A stretch of 5,264 nt of DNA from NCBI GenBank assembly GCA_002478955.1, contig DLKK01000078.1, forward strand, positions 3,002-8,265, read 5' to 3'. The position numbers were made by a program, and so were the translations under genes. The DNA is from Treponema sp. UBA7590. Lineage in GTDB: Bacteria > Spirochaetota > Spirochaetia > Treponematales > Treponemataceae. The stretch's first letter is position 1. Each line of letters begins with the position of its first letter. Below are positions 5,052 to 5,264 of this stretch, piece after piece. The notes under the pieces are model-generated. The model was given only the letters and a program-made list of their open reading frames with translations, ran no database searches and was not told the origin of the DNA.

Positions 5052-5264
5052 TTAATAGCCTTGCGCGAAAAAGGCAATGTAAAATCCGTTTCTTTGCTCT
5101 GCGGCTCCTTCTGTTAAATCTAAAACATAAAATGTGATAGCTTTAGCTTTTAACGCTCATAAAATGTGTAAATCTTTACTTATCAATAAGAAATATTTTG
5201 ACAGCATGGCAGAATTCGGTGCGTAAAACGCACTTTCTCGCCTGCTTTTCTTCCTGTAAAATAT
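5052..5264 (-). pseudogene. Broken minus-strand reading frame, possible gene remnant or repeat
   Basis: Reading in from the right edge, one frame gives 35 codons, a TGA at 5159-5157, then 34 more codons to a TAA at 5054-5052. The second part reads like protein (FYVLDLTEGAAEQRNG, then FYIAFFAQGY) but has no ATG, GTG or TTG of its own. A different frame from the edge also gives a plausible peptide (beginning ILQEEKQARKCVLRTEF) that stops at 5178-5176. A frameshifted or nonsense-disrupted gene end is possible, and so is a dispersed repeat that merely looks coding. A perfect hairpin, GTGCGT / ACGCAC, lies at 5219-5233. No intact gene can be supported in this stretch. Confidence 0.25.

Noticed and set aside
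5157..5159. Selenocysteine or programmed readthrough at the in-frame TGA
   Set aside because: No selenoprotein motif surrounds the TGA and no convincing stem-loop of the required type follows it. A pseudogene or repeat is simpler.
5198..5224. Consensus -35 TTGACA at about 5198-5203
   Set aside because: No acceptable -10 lies 16-18 bases downstream, and no plus-strand gene follows in the window.

Overview
The window looks like a chromosomal segment from a spirochaete of the Treponema type. This is an inference from three things: the codon style of the central gene, the character of the intergenic repeats, and the mix of genes. No rRNA or marker gene is present to prove it. Base composition is sharply uneven. 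The central gene is GC-rich (35 of 60 bases at 1801-1860), while the gene downstream is very AT-rich (9 of 60 at 4081-4140). This suggests a core gene beside acquired DNA.

Layout from left to right. Positions 1-795 (minus) hold most of a Fic-family AMP-transferase gene. Its catalytic motif and N-terminal inhibitory motif are complete, and it runs off the left edge inside a 12-base tandem repeat. Positions 796-972 are its AT-rich upstream region, with a direct repeat and a small palindrome. Positions 973-1158 (plus) encode a 61-residue hydrophobic peptide that is probably a remnant of a larger membrane protein. Positions 1161-1303 are non-coding, with two mutually exclusive hairpins followed by a GC-rich stretch that looks like a dispersed intergenic repeat. 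A promoter region follows. Positions 1406-3655 (plus) encode a complete 749-residue aconitase-superfamily hydratase of the YbhJ type with all three iron-sulfur cysteines, ended by a clear terminator at 3672-3708.

To the right is an AT-rich accessory segment. Positions 3769-4512 (plus) encode a protein with a TPR-like unit and a DUF4145-like domain. Positions 4648-4914 (plus) encode a small ten-cysteine DUF3795 protein. Around and between them lie inverted and direct repeats, and a T-tract terminator with a matching A-tract sits at 4991-5031. The last 230 bases contain hairpins and a broken minus-strand reading frame, but no convincing intact gene.

The genes do not form an evident operon: each plus-strand gene has its own candidate promoter, and the hydratase is separated from what follows by a terminator. 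The Fic enzyme and the TPR-DUF4145 protein belong to families often found in toxin or defence settings, but they are about 3 kb apart and nothing here shows that they work together. I see no CRISPR array, tRNA, transposase or phage gene, and no multi-gene system that I can defend as new.
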